This document shows, piece by piece, positions 34,394 through 44,016 of a DNA stretch of 64,000 bases. Where the stretch lies: positions 1-64,000 of the forward strand of contig CAKTCN010000009.1 in assembly GCA_934539295.1 (NCBI GenBank). Reading direction: 5' to 3'. Below the pieces are notes generated by a model. The model made no database searches and was not told where the DNA came from. It was given only the letters and a program-made list of their open reading frames with translations. This stretch comes from an uncultured Allosphingosinicella sp. Lineage in GTDB: Bacteria > Pseudomonadota > Alphaproteobacteria > Sphingomonadales > Sphingomonadaceae. The position numbers and the translations under genes are program-made. How positions within the stretch are numbered: position 1 is the stretch's first letter; the number at the start of each line of letters is the position of its first letter.

Positions 34394-36652
34394 TCAGCCC
34401 TCAATTCGCGAGAAATCGGCCACCCGGTGGACGGCATTTCGCACGCGCGCCAGAAGGGCAAGCCGCGTCTCCCGCTTCTCCGAGTCGGCGTCGTTGACGG
34501 TCACCTTGTCGAAGAAGGCGTCGACGGGCGCGCGCAGGGAAGCCAGGAGCGCCATGGCACCTTCGAAGTCCTCGCCCTTCAAAGCGGCGGCCACCTTCGG
34601 CTCGGCTGCATCGAGGGCAGCATCCAACGCCTGTTCCTGCGGCTCGGGCGTGTAGCCGAACCAGACCTGGTGACGTTTCGTGTCCCAGCCTTCCTTCTTC
34701 AGGATGTTGGCCGCACGCTTGTAGCCGGCGAGGAGGTTGGCGCCCTCCTCCGTCTCCACGAAGGATTGCAGAGCCCGCACGCGATCGAGCAGGCGGATGA
34801 GGTCGTCTTCGCCGCCAAGGGCAAATACCGCATCGATGAGGTCGTGGCGAACGCCCGCCTCACGCTGCTGAACCTTGAGCCGTTCGGCGAAGAAGGCGAA
34901 CACCTCCCTCTCGACGGCCCTTGCCTCGTCGATAAAGCGTCCGCGTTCCAGGTTCGGCGTCTTGGCTGCTTCCCAGCGCACGACCACGTTGCCGCTGCGC
35001 CGATAGGTGAAGGTGCCGACCTCGGCGGTGATCTCATGGTCGCCGCTGCCGGTGAGCCGCGGGAAGGAAGCATTCTCGATCGCGCCGAGCTGCGACAGCT
35101 TCATGATCACGGCAGCCTCGACGAGCACGTCGCGGAGCGGGAGGCGGATATGGTTCCTGATAAGCAGCTGGATGACGCCCAGCGCCTGACGCCGCAGCGC
35201 GAAGGGATCGCGCGAACCGGTAGGCTTTTCACCGATCGAGAAGAAGGCCACCAAAGTGTCCAGCTTGTCGGCGAGGCTGACCGCGACGGTCAGGCAATCG
35301 GTTGGAACGTCGTCGCCCTGCCCGACCGGCTTGTAATGGTCGCGTACCGCATCGGCGATCGCGACCGGCTGCCCCTGTGCACGGGCGATGTAACCGCCGA
35401 TCGTTCCCTGCAGTTCGGGGAACTCGCCAACCATGCCGGTGACGAGATCGGCCTTGGCAAGGCGGGCCGCCTTGGCTGCCTGATCGGCCATCTCCTGCTG
35501 GCTGGTGCCGCATACGGCCTTGACGATGCCGCGCTCGACCATCCAGCGGGCGAGCTTGGCGGTGCGCTCGACGCGAGCGGCCACCGTGCCGAGCTTTTCG
35601 TGAAAGACGATCTGGCCGAGCTTGCGGCCCTGATCTTCGAGCGGCGTCTTGAGGTCGGTCTCCCAAAAGAAGCGCGCATCAGAGAGCCGGGCGGCCAGCA
35701 CCTTGCGATTGCCCGCGACGATCGCCTCACCGCCGTCCGCTGCCTCCACATTGGCGGTGCAGATGAAGTTGGGGGCCAGCTCGCCGCCTGCATCGTTCAG
35801 CGAGAAATATTTCTGGTTGGTGCGCATGGTGAGCTGGATCACCTCGCGCGGCACATCCAGGAATGCCGGGTCGAAGGCGCCGAGAAGCGGCACCGGCCAT
35901 TCGGTCAGGCCAGCATTCTCCACCACCAGTCCTTCATCCGCCACCACGGCGAGACCAGCTGCGGATGCAGCCTGCTCCGCACCGTCGCGCACCCTGGCCT
36001 GACGCTCGCGCGCATCGACGATCACGTGGCAGGCGCGAAGCTTTTCGACATAGTCATAGGCGCCGCCGATGGTGATCATGCCCGGGTGATGGAAGCGATG
36101 ACCGACCGTCGCCGCGCCGGACGTCACGCCCGCAATCTCGAAGTTGACCACGTCTTCGCCCAGCAGCCCGACGATCCCCTGCAATGGCCGGACCCAGCGC
36201 GGGCTCTCGGTCGAAGCGGACGCATCGCCCCAGCGCATCGACTTAGGCCAGGGGAAGGCCCTGACCACGGCGGGGATCGCCTCCGCCAGCACGTCCCTGG
36301 CGGCACGCCCAGGGCGGTTCACGACCGCGAACAATATGCCGCCACGCTCGACAAGCTGATCATGCGCAAGGCCGGTCTTGCGCAGAAAGCCTTCCAGCGC
36401 CTGCGGCGGCGCGCCGACACGCGGACCCTTCAGTTCCTCGGACACGCTTTCCGTTTCGATCGGGAGCGCGCGGGCGATCAGGGCCAGCCGTCGTGGCGTG
36501 GAATAAGTTTCGATCGAGGCGGCCTTCAGCCCTGCCTTGCCGAGCTCTTCGGTAAACAGGCGGGCGAGATCCGCCTCGGCCTTGGCCTGCATGCGTGCCG
36601 GGATCTCCTCGGACAGGAGTTCCAGCAGGAAATCGGTCGTCGTCACGCTCAC
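34394..36652 (-). CDS. glyS: Glycyl-tRNA synthetase beta subunit
   Basis: This 752-residue beta subunit of the heterotetrameric bacterial enzyme starts with [20 protein letters not shown], then [14 protein letters not shown], the [20 protein letters not shown] segment, and a C-terminal anticodon-binding part rich in Arg. I chose the GTG at 36652, which overlaps the glyQ TGA (GTGA). ATGs at 36688 and 36679 are possible but would lie deeper inside glyQ. Confidence 0.95.
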   Translation of the reverse strand: MSVTTTDFLLELLSEEIPARMQAKAEADLARLFTEELGKAGLKAASIETYSTPRRLALIARALPIETESVSEELKGPRVGAPPQALEGFLRKTGLAHDQLVERGGILFAVVNRPGRAARDVLAEAIPAVVRAFPWPKSMRWGDASASTESPRWVRPLQGIVGLLGEDVVNFEIAGVTSGAATVGHRFHHPGMITIGGAYDYVEKLRACHVIVDARERQARVRDGAEQAASAAGLAVVADEGLVVENAGLTEWPVPLLGAFDPAFLDVPREVIQLTMRTNQKYFSLNDAGGELAPNFICTANVEAADGGEAIVAGNRKVLAARLSDARFFWETDLKTPLEDQGRKLGQIVFHEKLGTVAARVERTAKLARWMVERGIVKAVCGTSQQEMADQAAKAARLAKADLVTGMVGEFPELQGTIGGYIARAQGQPVAIADAVRDHYKPVGQGDDVPTDCLTVAVSLADKLDTLVAFFSIGEKPTGSRDPFALRRQALGVIQLLIRNHIRLPLRDVLVEAAVIMKLSQLGAIENASFPRLTGSGDHEITAEVGTFTYRRSGNVVVRWEAAKTPNLERGRFIDEARAVEREVFAFFAERLKVQQREAGVRHDLIDAVFALGGEDDLIRLLDRVRALQSFVETEEGANLLAGYKRAANILKKEGWDTKRHQVWFGYTPEPQEQALDAALDAAEPKVAAALKGEDFEGAMALLASLRAPVDAFFDKVTVNDADSEKRETRLALLARVRNAVHRVADFSRIEG

Positions 36653-37530
36653 GCCGTCCACCCGTTCTTTTCCATCCATGCCTGGCACGCTCCCTTTGCG
36701 AGGTCGCGCACGCGGCCGATATAGGCCTGCCGCTCGGCAACGGAGATAACGCCGCGGGCCTGGAGCGTGTTGAAGATATGGCTGGCCTTGATCGCCTGGT
36801 CATAGGCGGGCAGCGGCAATTTGGCGTCGATCAGCGCTCGTGCTTCGTCCGCCGCCATCACGAATTGCTTGAACAGCGTATCGGTGTTCGCCGCCTCGAA
36901 ATGATAGGCGCTGAACTGGCGCTCATTCTCAAGGAACACGTCGCCGTAGCTGACGGCGGGGCGGCCCGGCACGGGGTCGTTGAACTGCAGGTCGTAGACG
37001 TTGTCGACGCCCTGGATGTACATGGCCAGCCGCTCCAGGCCGTAGGTGATCTCGCCTGCCACCGGCTTGCAATCATAGCCGCCAACCTGCTGGAAATAGG
37101 TGAATTGCGTCACCTCCATACCGTCACACCATACCTCCCAGCCGAGGCCCCAGGCGCCGAGAGTGGGACTTTCCCAATCGTCTTCGACGAAGCGGATATC
37201 GTGCCGTTCGAAATCGATGCCGATTGCCGCGAGGCTGCCGAGGTAGAGCTGCTGGATATCGCTGGGCGAAGGCTTCAGGATGACCTGATATTGATAGTAT
37301 GCGCCGAGCCTGTTCGGATTCTCGCCATAACGGCCATCGGTCGGGCGGCGGCACGGCTGCACATAGGCCGCATTCCAGTGATCGGGGCCGAGCGCACGCA
37401 AAGTGGTCGCCGGGTGGAAGGTCCCTGCCCCTACCTCCATGTCATAAGGCTGGAGAATGACGCAGCCCTGCTGCGCCCAATAATCATGCAGCGTCAGGAT
37501 GAGGCGCTGAAAGCTGAGCGGATTGCTCAA
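36649..37530 (-). CDS. glyQ: Glycyl-tRNA synthetase alpha subunit
   Basis: This 293-residue catalytic subunit has [56 protein letters not shown] and [17 protein letters not shown], all class II synthetase features of GlyQ. No ATG fits. The TTG at 37530 is placed where the family starts and has AGGGG eight bases before it. It is the first gene of the glyQS pair and divergent from the membrane/XRE module. Confidence 0.95.
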   Translation of the reverse strand: MSNPLSFQRLILTLHDYWAQQGCVILQPYDMEVGAGTFHPATTLRALGPDHWNAAYVQPCRRPTDGRYGENPNRLGAYYQYQVILKPSPSDIQQLYLGSLAAIGIDFERHDIRFVEDDWESPTLGAWGLGWEVWCDGMEVTQFTYFQQVGGYDCKPVAGEITYGLERLAMYIQGVDNVYDLQFNDPVPGRPAVSYGDVFLENERQFSAYHFEAANTDTLFKQFVMAADEARALIDAKLPLPAYDQAIKASHIFNTLQARGVISVAERQAYIGRVRDLAKGACQAWMEKNGWTA

Positions 37531-37680
37531 GGACAAACCCCTGTAGGCGGTGAAATGGCGCTTGCTTTGACCCAAGGCAGATGGAGGGTCAAGGGAGCGC
37601 TGCACGGGCGATCGAGTAGCCAGGCGCGAGTGGTCTACTTCTCGGTAAGTCACTATTACCTTGCATGATGTCAGGCGTTG

Positions 37681-37708
37681 TTGACACAGCCTGGGAATCG
37701 CGTATGTA
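37681..37708 (+). promoter_or_regulatory. Candidate sigma-70 promoter with flanking inverted repeats
   Basis: TTGACA (37681-37686), 16 bases, then TATGTA (37703-37708) resemble -35 and -10 boxes for the membrane/XRE/membrane module that starts at 37756. TGTCA-N8-TGACA (37669-37686) overlaps the -35. ACTGA-CAT-TCAGT (37716-37728) follows the -10. Either could be the XRE protein's operator. The spacing is slightly short, so confidence is moderate. Confidence 0.45.
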
Positions 37709-37755
37709 AGGTTTCACTGACATTCAGTCGGGCAAGGCTGACACGAAGGATGGGC

Positions 37756-38163
37756 ATGATGCAGAAGGACGGAAGGACTGATGAAGGCGGTTTCACCCGC
37801 TACTTTCTGCTGTTCGACCTATGCGCGCTGCTCTTCGCGGCGTGGCTGCTCCTTCTGGTCACCGGGCTGGACAGCCGATGGACCTTGGGGCTTCAGTTCG
37901 CGTGGCTCCTGATCCTGATCGCCCTCTTCTCACGCAAGCGGAGAGACGAGTTCGCCCGATATTGCTGGGGCAAGGCGTCAGAGGCAGCCTTCGCGATGCT
38001 GATCGTTGCGCCGATCGTGGGCGCCTTCGCAATGGGATTGATCGAAGGCTTCACAGGCCGCGACAGCGCAATCGACGTCACGCTCGACAGCGTCATGGCA
38101 GTGGTATTCGCGACCTTCTTCTCCGTTTTCGAAGCGACGCGGCTTCGGGACAATTGGGCATGA
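37756..38163 (+). CDS. Membrane protein of an XRE-regulator module
   Basis: This 135-residue protein has about four membrane helices (YFLLFDLCALLFAAWLLLLV, FAWLLILIALF, AFAMLIVAPIVGAFAMG, VMAVVFATFFSVF). The ATG at 37756 has GAAGGA six bases upstream. Its stop overlaps the start of the XRE gene (ATGA), so both are translated together. No family is recognised with confidence. Small membrane proteins coupled to a short XRE repressor are frequent in bacteria, usually of unknown role. Confidence 0.72.
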   Translation: MMQKDGRTDEGGFTRYFLLFDLCALLFAAWLLLLVTGLDSRWTLGLQFAWLLILIALFSRKRRDEFARYCWGKASEAAFAMLIVAPIVGAFAMGLIEGFTGRDSAIDVTLDSVMAVVFATFFSVFEATRLRDNWA

Positions 38164-38357
38164 ACAACCGCCTGCGGGTTCTTCGGGCCGAGCGTGGCTG
38201 GAGCCAGGCTGAGCTTGGCGGCCGGATCGGCGTATCGCGCCAGGCCGTGAACGCGATCGAAACCGGAAAATACGACCCTTCCCTGCCGCTCGCCTTCAAA
38301 CTGGCGCGGCTGTTCGAGATGAACATCGAGGAGATATTCGACGATGGCCAGGTCTGA
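38160..38357 (+). CDS. Short XRE-family helix-turn-helix regulator
   Basis: This 65-residue protein is a single Cro/C1-type helix-turn-helix: MNNRLRVLRAERGWSQAELG followed by GRIGVSRQAVNAIETGKYDP and a short helix LAFKLARLFEMNIEEIF. It matches small stand-alone regulators such as YozG. It overlaps the membrane gene upstream by four bases and the membrane gene downstream by 14, so all three are one operon. It probably represses its own operon. Confidence 0.9.
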   Translation: MNNRLRVLRAERGWSQAELGGRIGVSRQAVNAIETGKYDPSLPLAFKLARLFEMNIEEIFDDGQV

Positions 38358-38775
38358 TCATGTCGTTGGCGAGGGCGAGCGCCTGGAAAGCGCATCGCGC
38401 AAACGCAGGTTCTGGGTGCTCGCCGGCCTGTTCGTCGCCGGCGTGCCGTGCGGCGGCTATCTCGGCTACCAGCTTGCGCGCCATGACAACGACCTGAGCG
38501 CGCCGTGGAACCCTGCGATAGCACTTGCGATCACTGCAGTGTTCCTGCTGGCGGTGCTCGTCGGATCGCTGTTCCTTGCCAAGCAATTGGATGAGGTGGA
38601 GCGCGCAAACCAGTCCAAGGCAGCCGCCTTTGCAGGATCGATCTATGTTCTCGCTTATCCGACCTGGTTCTTCCTGTGGAAGGGCGGCTTCGTTCCGGAG
38701 CCGATCCATTGGGTTCTGTTTGTCGTTTTCTGGGTGGCTCTGACCGCTGCCAGCATCTACTACCGCTACCGTTAA
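38344..38775 (+). CDS. Second membrane protein of the XRE module
   Basis: This 143-residue protein has about four membrane helices (FWVLAGLFVAGVPCGGYLG, AIALAITAVFLLAVLVGSLF, AGSIYVLAYPTWFFLW, WVLFVVFWVALTAASIYY). The segment KQLDEVERANQSKAAAFAGS with its acidic and polar residues is a likely functional loop. The family is not recognised. The 14-base overlap with the XRE gene suggests translational coupling. Confidence 0.75.
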   Translation: MARSDHVVGEGERLESASRKRRFWVLAGLFVAGVPCGGYLGYQLARHDNDLSAPWNPAIALAITAVFLLAVLVGSLFLAKQLDEVERANQSKAAAFAGSIYVLAYPTWFFLWKGGFVPEPIHWVLFVVFWVALTAASIYYRYR

Positions 38776-38803
38776 CCTGTTAGGGCAAAAGGGGATTCCG
38801 TTT

Positions 38804-39688
38804 ATGAAGAAGTTTCTGCTCGCCGGCCTGCTTTCCGCAGTGGCCGCGCCGCTCGCCGCGCAAGCGCCGCTTCCCGACGCCGATCCGGCGATGTGGGTCG
38901 CTAAGGACGAGGACACGACCGTTTACCTGTTCGGCACGTTCCACATGCTCGACGGCAAGCAGGACTGGTTCAACGACGAGGTGAAGACCGCGTTCGACGC
39001 CAGCCAGGAAGTGGTTGTGGAAGCGATCATCCCGGAAGATCCGGCTGCGCTCCAGCCGCTTATCATGAAGCACGCGCTGGATATGTCGGGCAAGAAGCTT
39101 TCGGACAAGCTTACCCCGCACGTGAAGACCCAGCTCGATGCCATGCTGACCAAGGCCGGCATACCCGCAGAAGCCAGGCAGGGTTTCGACATGATGAAGC
39201 CGTGGTTCGTGTCCACCGTGGTGACCAGCATTGCTACCGACAAGATGGGCCTCAAGCCCGAACATGGTGCCGACAAGATCCTGACGACAGCGGCGAAGGC
39301 CAAGAACCTGAAGATCGGCGAACTGGAAGGCGTGGAATGGCAGCTCGGCATGTTCGATGCTTTGCCGGAGGCCCAGCAGGTTGCGATGCTTTCCGACAGC
39401 ATTACCGAGTTCGATAAGATCGAAACCATGTTCAAGCCGATGTTGGCCGCCTGGTCGTCGGGTAACACCGAAGGTCTCGCCGAGATCATGAACGAGGATG
39501 ACGATCCCGCGCTCTACAAGCTGATCTTCACCGATCGTAACGCAAAATGGGCCGAGTGGATCGACACCCGCATGGAACAGCCCGGCACCGTGTTCATCGC
39601 GGTGGGCGCCGGTCATCTGGCGGGCAAGGGCAGCGTGCAGGATTTCCTGGCGCAAAAGGGCATCAAGTCCGAGCGCGTGACGCAGTAA
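38804..39688 (+). CDS. TraB/GumN-family secreted protein
   Basis: This 294-residue protein has a signal peptide (to about LAAQAPL) and the TraB/GumN pattern: [17 protein letters not shown] near the start, a central glutamate-rich helix ([20 protein letters not shown]) and the C-terminal [20 protein letters not shown]. The conserved GTxH and GAGHL segments suggest a TIKI-like metal-dependent hydrolase fold. The substrate is unknown. A terminator follows. Confidence 0.88.
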   Translation: MKKFLLAGLLSAVAAPLAAQAPLPDADPAMWVAKDEDTTVYLFGTFHMLDGKQDWFNDEVKTAFDASQEVVVEAIIPEDPAALQPLIMKHALDMSGKKLSDKLTPHVKTQLDAMLTKAGIPAEARQGFDMMKPWFVSTVVTSIATDKMGLKPEHGADKILTTAAKAKNLKIGELEGVEWQLGMFDALPEAQQVAMLSDSITEFDKIETMFKPMLAAWSSGNTEGLAEIMNEDDDPALYKLIFTDRNAKWAEWIDTRMEQPGTVFIAVGAGHLAGKGSVQDFLAQKGIKSERVTQ

Positions 39689-39708
39689 TCATCGCGTCGC
39701 AATGGTCG

Positions 39709-39743
39709 CGCCCCTTCCGCTTGCGGGAGGGGCGTTCCTTTTT
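39709..39743 (+). terminator. Intrinsic terminator after TraB/GumN gene
   Basis: CGCCCCTTCCGC pairs with GCGGGAGGGGCG (one mismatch) around TT, followed by TTCCTTTTT. The T-run overlaps the -35 box of the rplY promoter. Confidence 0.85.
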
Positions 39744-39770
39744 GACACCGTGGCGCCCCTCCCCTATAGG
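39742..39770 (+). promoter_or_regulatory. Near-consensus sigma-70 promoter of rplY
   Basis: The -35 box is a perfect TTGACA (39742-39747), the spacer is 17 bases, and the -10 is TATAGG (39765-39770). The start of transcription should lie near 39777, about 70 bases before the rplY ATG. The fit to consensus and the strong use expected of a ribosomal protein gene agree. Confidence 0.8.
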
Positions 39771-39848
39771 CGCCGCTTCCCCGCTCATGGTCATCCCTGG
39801 AGGCGCGAGCGTGGGATATTCAACCATCCGTTTTTTGGAGACATGCAC

Positions 39849-40478
39849 ATGAGCGATCAGCTTACGCTGTCGGCCGAGACGCGCGAACCGGGCAACAAGG
39901 GAGCTGCCCGTGCTCTGCGTAATCAAGGCCGCGTCCCAGCCGTCATCTACGGCAACAAGGAAGAAGCCGTCTCGATCCACATCGAGGAGAAGCTTCTGGT
40001 CAAGGCCCTCAACACCGGTCACTTCATGAACACGGTCGTGATGATCGATGCCGGCGGCCAGACCCACCGCACGCTCCCCAAGGACGTGCAGTTCCATCCG
40101 GTGACCGATCGCCCGCTGCATGTCGACTTCTTCCGCATCGGTGAGCATTCGACCGTGACGGTCGCAGTGCCGGTCCGCTTCGTCGGCGAAGAGAATTCGC
40201 CGGGCCTCAAGAAGGGCGGCGTGCTGAACATCGTCCGTCACGAGATCGAGCTCGTCTCCGACGCTGCCGAGATCGCAGACGAGGTCGTGGTCGACGTGTC
40301 CGGCTTCGATGTCGGCGATTCGATCCACATCTCCGCCGTCACGCTGCCGGCCGGCGCCAAGTCGGCGATCGAGGATCGCGATTACACGATCGCGACGATC
40401 GTTGCGCCTTCGGCTCTGAAGTCGAGCGAGGACCAGTCCGCTCCCGAGGGTGACGTTCCCGCGGGCAGCGACGCTTAA
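39849..40478 (+). CDS. rplY: 50S ribosomal protein L25 (Ctc form)
   Basis: This 209-residue protein has an N-terminal 5S-rRNA-binding L25 domain ([46 protein letters not shown]) and a C-terminal TL5/Ctc beta domain ([20 protein letters not shown]), ending in an acidic tail. GGAG lies eight bases before the ATG at 39849, and an upstream ATG (39843) is too close to it. pth follows on the same strand, as in many bacteria. Confidence 0.97.
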   Translation: MSDQLTLSAETREPGNKGAARALRNQGRVPAVIYGNKEEAVSIHIEEKLLVKALNTGHFMNTVVMIDAGGQTHRTLPKDVQFHPVTDRPLHVDFFRIGEHSTVTVAVPVRFVGEENSPGLKKGGVLNIVRHEIELVSDAAEIADEVVVDVSGFDVGDSIHISAVTLPAGAKSAIEDRDYTIATIVAPSALKSSEDQSAPEGDVPAGSDA

Positions 40479-40598
40479 GCACTGACCCTCATGTCGCTGC
40501 TGGGGCGCCTTGCCGACCTTTTTCGGCCCAAGCCGGTGGAAGTGCTCGGACAGACAGGCGAACCGGCAGCGGCTGAGGATTGGCTGGAGTTCGAGCCG

Positions 40599-41165
40599 AT
40601 GCAGATCTGGGTCGGCCTCGGCAATCCGGGCGCGCAATATGCGATGCACCGGCACAATGTCGGCTTCATGGCGCTGGACGCCATCGCCGACCGGTGGAAT
40701 TTCGATCCGCCCAAGAAGAGCTTCCAGGGCTGGGCGCAGCAGGGCCGGATCGGCACGCAGCGCATCTTGCTGCTCAAACCCTCCACCTTCATGAACGAGA
40801 GCGGCCGCGCCGTCGGCGAGGCGATGCGCTTCTTCAAGCGCGAGGTTGGTGACGTCACCGTCTTCCACGACGAGCTCGATCTCGCCCCTTTCAAGGTCAA
40901 GGTGAAGACCGGAGGCGGCACTGCGGGCCACAACGGCCTGCGCTCCACCGAGGCGCATGTCGGCAACCCGTTTCGCCGCGTGCGGATCGGCATCGGCCAT
41001 CCGGGACACAAGGAAAAGGTCACCGGGCACGTCCTCGGCAACTATGCCAAGTCGGAACTGGACGACCTTGCCGACATGATCGGTGCGATCGCCGCGGACG
41101 CCGAGTGGCTCGCCAATGGCGACGATGCGCGGTTCATGAACGAAGTGGCGCTGCGGCTCGCCTGA
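40599..41165 (+). CDS. pth: Peptidyl-tRNA hydrolase
   Basis: This 188-residue enzyme frees tRNA from dropped-off peptidyl-tRNA. The motifs are WVGLGNPGAQYAMHRHNVGF with the catalytic histidine, LLKPSTFMNESGRAV, and FHDELDLAPFKVKVKTGGGT with AGHNGLRS. I chose the ATG at 40599, which has GGAG nine bases upstream and gives the family length. The frame is open back to an ATG at 40491, which would add 36 residues (MSLLGRLADLFRPKP and on) and has no good ribosome site. Confidence 0.93.
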   Translation: MQIWVGLGNPGAQYAMHRHNVGFMALDAIADRWNFDPPKKSFQGWAQQGRIGTQRILLLKPSTFMNESGRAVGEAMRFFKREVGDVTVFHDELDLAPFKVKVKTGGGTAGHNGLRSTEAHVGNPFRRVRIGIGHPGHKEKVTGHVLGNYAKSELDDLADMIGAIAADAEWLANGDDARFMNEVALRLA

Positions 41166-41255
41166 CAGCGGTGCCGAGCAGCATCAGCACATGTGTTTGA
41201 GCCGCTGGTAAAGGCGCAGCAGGCTCGGCTTCGCCCTCGCCTGCCGCGCACGTCT

Positions 41256-41537
41256 TCAGGCCTTGGCGGTCTTCTTCGCCTTTGCCTGGCCGCCGGACTT
41301 CTTCGCGGCGGTCTTCTCTTCGGTCTTCCAGTTGCGGCCGATGAAGGGGATCGCGGCTGCGGCGACGGCTGCAGCAAGGACGGTGGCACCAGCGGCGATG
41401 GCGGGCTTGGGATTGGCCCTCACCTTCTCCCGCAGGGAAGCGGCACGCGCCTTCACCGTAACGGTGTCATGCTCCTCGTCATGCGCTTCTTCGATATGCC
41501 CGGCGTGCGGCATGACCTTGTTCGGAATGTGCGACAT
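41256..41537 (-). CDS. Small membrane protein, 93 residues
   Basis: The protein has an acidic/His-rich N-terminus (HAGHIEEAHDEEHDTVTV), one Ala-rich membrane helix (PAIAAGATVLAAAVAAAAIPF) and a Lys/Ala-rich tail (KKSGGQAKAKKTAKA), so it should be a single-pass protein with a basic cytoplasmic end. No family is recognised. It is convergent with pth and divergent from ychF. Confidence 0.65.
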   Translation of the reverse strand: MSHIPNKVMPHAGHIEEAHDEEHDTVTVKARAASLREKVRANPKPAIAAGATVLAAAVAAAAIPFIGRNWKTEEKTAAKKSGGQAKAKKTAKA

Positions 41538-41669
41538 AGCTTGTCCTCATGAAGGTGATGATCGTGTCGCGCCTATAACGAGAAGGCGCGCAAGCATGTT
41601 CCCTCAAGCGGGTGGAATAGCACGGCCGCACAGGCTATCGGCTGCGGCAACCAGAGACACGGAGTTACA

Positions 41670-42770
41670 ATGGGTTTTCGTTGCGGGATCGTCGGACTTC
41701 CCAATGTCGGCAAGTCCACCCTGTTCAATGCGCTGACCGAGACGGCGGCGGCGCAAGCGGCCAATTATCCTTTCTGCACGATCGAGCCCAATGTGGGCCG
41801 CGTCGCGGTGCCGGATTCGCGGCTGCAGGAGATCGCGCGGGTCGCGAGCTCGGCCAACATCATCGAGACGCAACTTGAGTTCGTGGACATTGCCGGCCTG
41901 GTGCGCGGCGCGTCCAAGGGCGAGGGCCTAGGCAACCAGTTCCTCGGCAACATCCGCGAGGTGGACGCAATTGTCCACGTGTTGCGCTGCTTCGAGGAAG
42001 GCGATGTCACGCACGTCGAGGGCCGCGTGGACCCGATCGCGGATGCGGAGACGGTCGAGACCGAGCTGATGCTCTCGGACCTGGAAAGCCTCGAGAAGCG
42101 GGTACCGAACCTCATCAAGAAGGCGCAGCAGGGCGACAAGGAAGCCAAGGTGCAGGCGAGCGTGCTCGGCAAGGCATTGGACCTGCTGCGCGAAAGCAAG
42201 CCGGCGCGCCTCACGCAGCCGTCGGACGAGGAGGAGGCAAAGGCGCTGGAACGGGCGCAACTGCTGACCGCCAAGCCGGTCCTTTACGTGTGCAACGTCG
42301 ACGAGGGCGATGCCGCGGAGGGCAATGCCCATAGCGCGCGCGTGTTCGAGAAGGCGGCGGCCGAGGGCGCCAAGGCGGTGATCATCTCCGCCGCCATCGA
42401 GGCCGAGATCGCGACCATGCCGGCCGAGGACCGCACCGAGTTCCTGGGCGACCTGGGCCTGGAAGAAACCGGCCTGTCGCGCATCATCCGTGCAGGCTAC
42501 GCGCTGCTGGATCTCATCACCTTCTTCACGGCCGGGCCGAAGGAAGCGCGCGCGTGGACGGTGGAGAAGGGTTCGAAGGCGCCGCAGGCCGCCGGGGCGA
42601 TCCACTCCGACTTCGAGCGCGGGTTCATCCGGGCCGAGACGATCGCCTATGACGATTATGTCCAGTTCGGCGGGGAGAGCGGCGCACGCGAGGCGGGCAA
42701 GCTCCGGTCCGAAGGCAAGGAATATGTCACCCAGGACGGCGACGTGATGCTGTTCCGCTTCAACGTCTGA
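41670..42770 (+). CDS. ychF: Redox-regulated ATPase YchF/Obg-like
   Basis: This 366-residue P-loop protein starts [20 protein letters not shown], with [17 protein letters not shown], a switch II segment [20 protein letters not shown] and a C-terminal TGS domain ([20 protein letters not shown]). YchF/OLA1 proteins prefer ATP because the G4 motif is altered, here NVDEGD. They bind ribosomes and are linked to oxidative-stress control. Confidence 0.97.
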   Translation: MGFRCGIVGLPNVGKSTLFNALTETAAAQAANYPFCTIEPNVGRVAVPDSRLQEIARVASSANIIETQLEFVDIAGLVRGASKGEGLGNQFLGNIREVDAIVHVLRCFEEGDVTHVEGRVDPIADAETVETELMLSDLESLEKRVPNLIKKAQQGDKEAKVQASVLGKALDLLRESKPARLTQPSDEEEAKALERAQLLTAKPVLYVCNVDEGDAAEGNAHSARVFEKAAAEGAKAVIISAAIEAEIATMPAEDRTEFLGDLGLEETGLSRIIRAGYALLDLITFFTAGPKEARAWTVEKGSKAPQAAGAIHSDFERGFIRAETIAYDDYVQFGGESGAREAGKLRSEGKEYVTQDGDVMLFRFNV

Positions 42771-42824
42771 CACTGGACGCGCCCTTCCCTGTCGTTGCAG
42801 CATGCGGCGACAAGGGAGAAGTGC

Positions 42825-43274
42825 ATGATCTGGTGGGACGATCTGGAGGTCGGCGCGAAGGCTGGCTTCGGAAGCTATGAGGTGACGCGTGAGGAGGTGG
42901 TGGCGTTTGCGCAACGCTACGATCCTCAACCCTTTCACCTGTCCGACGAGGCGGCGGCGCAGACCTATTTCGGCCGCGTAGCTGCGAGCGGCTGGCATAC
43001 ATGCGCGATGACGATGCGCATGATGGTGGACCAGATGGACAGGGCCGGTTCGGCGAGCCTGGGATCGCCGGGCATCGACGAGCTCAGGTGGCTGAAGCCG
43101 GTATATCCCGGCGACACGCTCCGCGTCGAAACCGAGCTGCTGGAGAAGACGCCTTCGCGCAGCAAGCCCGGGATCGGATCGTTTCGGTCGACGGTGACGG
43201 TGTTCAACCAGGATGGCGAGCCCGTGCTTCGGTTCGTGTCGATCGTGCTGATGCGGCGGCGGCCGGCAAGTTGA
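42825..43274 (+). CDS. MaoC-family dehydratase
   Basis: This 149-residue hot-dog-fold protein of the MaoC type has the hydratase motif YDPQPFHLSDEAAAQTYFG, with aspartate and histidine as active residues, then GWHTCAMTMRMMVDQM and RWLKPVYPGDTLRVETEL. The substrate is probably an enoyl-CoA thioester. The ATG at 42825 has AAGGGAG upstream. It follows ychF by 54 bases. The 203 bases after it hold no gene that I can see. Confidence 0.88.
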   Translation: MIWWDDLEVGAKAGFGSYEVTREEVVAFAQRYDPQPFHLSDEAAAQTYFGRVAASGWHTCAMTMRMMVDQMDRAGSASLGSPGIDELRWLKPVYPGDTLRVETELLEKTPSRSKPGIGSFRSTVTVFNQDGEPVLRFVSIVLMRRRPAS

Positions 43275-43477
43275 GCGCCAAAGGTCAGGAAAGTCAGGGC
43301 GCGGGAAGAATCCGCTCGATCAATAAAGCACGTTCTGATCGAGCGAATCGATTTATCGGACGGCGGTGAGAAAGAGCGTGCGTCGGGTATCTCATGGCCG
43401 GGGGCTGTAGGAAAATGTGTTTTGTAGTTCCGCGTCCGGAGTTCGCCCTCACCTAACCCTCTTCGCAGGCGAAGGCG

Positions 43478-44014
43478 TTAGTGGCCCTCGAAGGAGACGA
43501 GGGCCGTGACGTTCACACCGGCCTCGCGGAGGCGGTCGGCGCCGCCGAGGTCAGGCAGGTCGATCGCGAAACTGGCGCCGACGACATCGCCCCCGGCCCT
43601 GCGGATGAGGTTCACCGCCGCGCGTGCCGTGCCGCCGGTGGCGATGAGATCGTCGACGAGCAGCACCCGGGCACCGGGCGTACAGGCATCGACATGCATG
43701 GCCAAGCGGTCGGTGCCATATTCCAGCGCATATTCCTCGGCGATCGTCTCACCGGGCAGCTTGCCGTCCTTGCGGATCAGGAGGAGCCCCTTGTGCAACC
43801 GCTGCGCCAGCGCGGCGGCGAAGACGAAGCCACGCGCATCAATGCCGGCGACCAGGTCCGGCGCAGCGGCGGTTTCGGCCATGCGGTCGACGGCCAGAGC
43901 GAAGCCGGCAGGATCAAGCAGCAAGGTGGTGATGTCGCGAAACTGGATGCCGGGCTTTGGAAAGTCGGGAATGGTGCGGATCAGCGCGCGAAGGTCATCA
44001 TTGCGGTCGGTCAT
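43478..44014 (-). CDS. apt: Adenine phosphoribosyltransferase
   Basis: This 178-residue enzyme salvages adenine to AMP. The family signature is FPKPGIQFRDITTLLLDPAG, and the PRPP-binding motif is VLLVDDLIATGGTARAAVNL. It lies two bases after the hypothetical gene 44017-44742 on the same strand, so the two form a pair. Confidence 0.95.
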   Translation of the reverse strand: MTDRNDDLRALIRTIPDFPKPGIQFRDITTLLLDPAGFALAVDRMAETAAAPDLVAGIDARGFVFAAALAQRLHKGLLLIRKDGKLPGETIAEEYALEYGTDRLAMHVDACTPGARVLLVDDLIATGGTARAAVNLIRRAGGDVVGASFAIDLPDLGGADRLREAGVNVTALVSFEGH

Positions 44015-44016
44015 GT

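Noticed and set aside
31914..34655. A 913-codon plus-strand frame opposite ppdK
   Set aside because: It mirrors the intact ppdK on the minus strand, has no domain, and is rich in His, Arg and Asp as expected for an antisense frame.
34301..36724. An 807-codon plus-strand frame opposite glyS
   Set aside because: It is antisense of a certain gene and has no recognisable motif or start signal.
43275..43477. Gap between the MaoC-like gene and apt searched for a small gene or RNA
   Set aside because: No frame with a ribosome site or stable structure stands out. Only a fragment of the CCCTCACC-type repeat is present near 43448.
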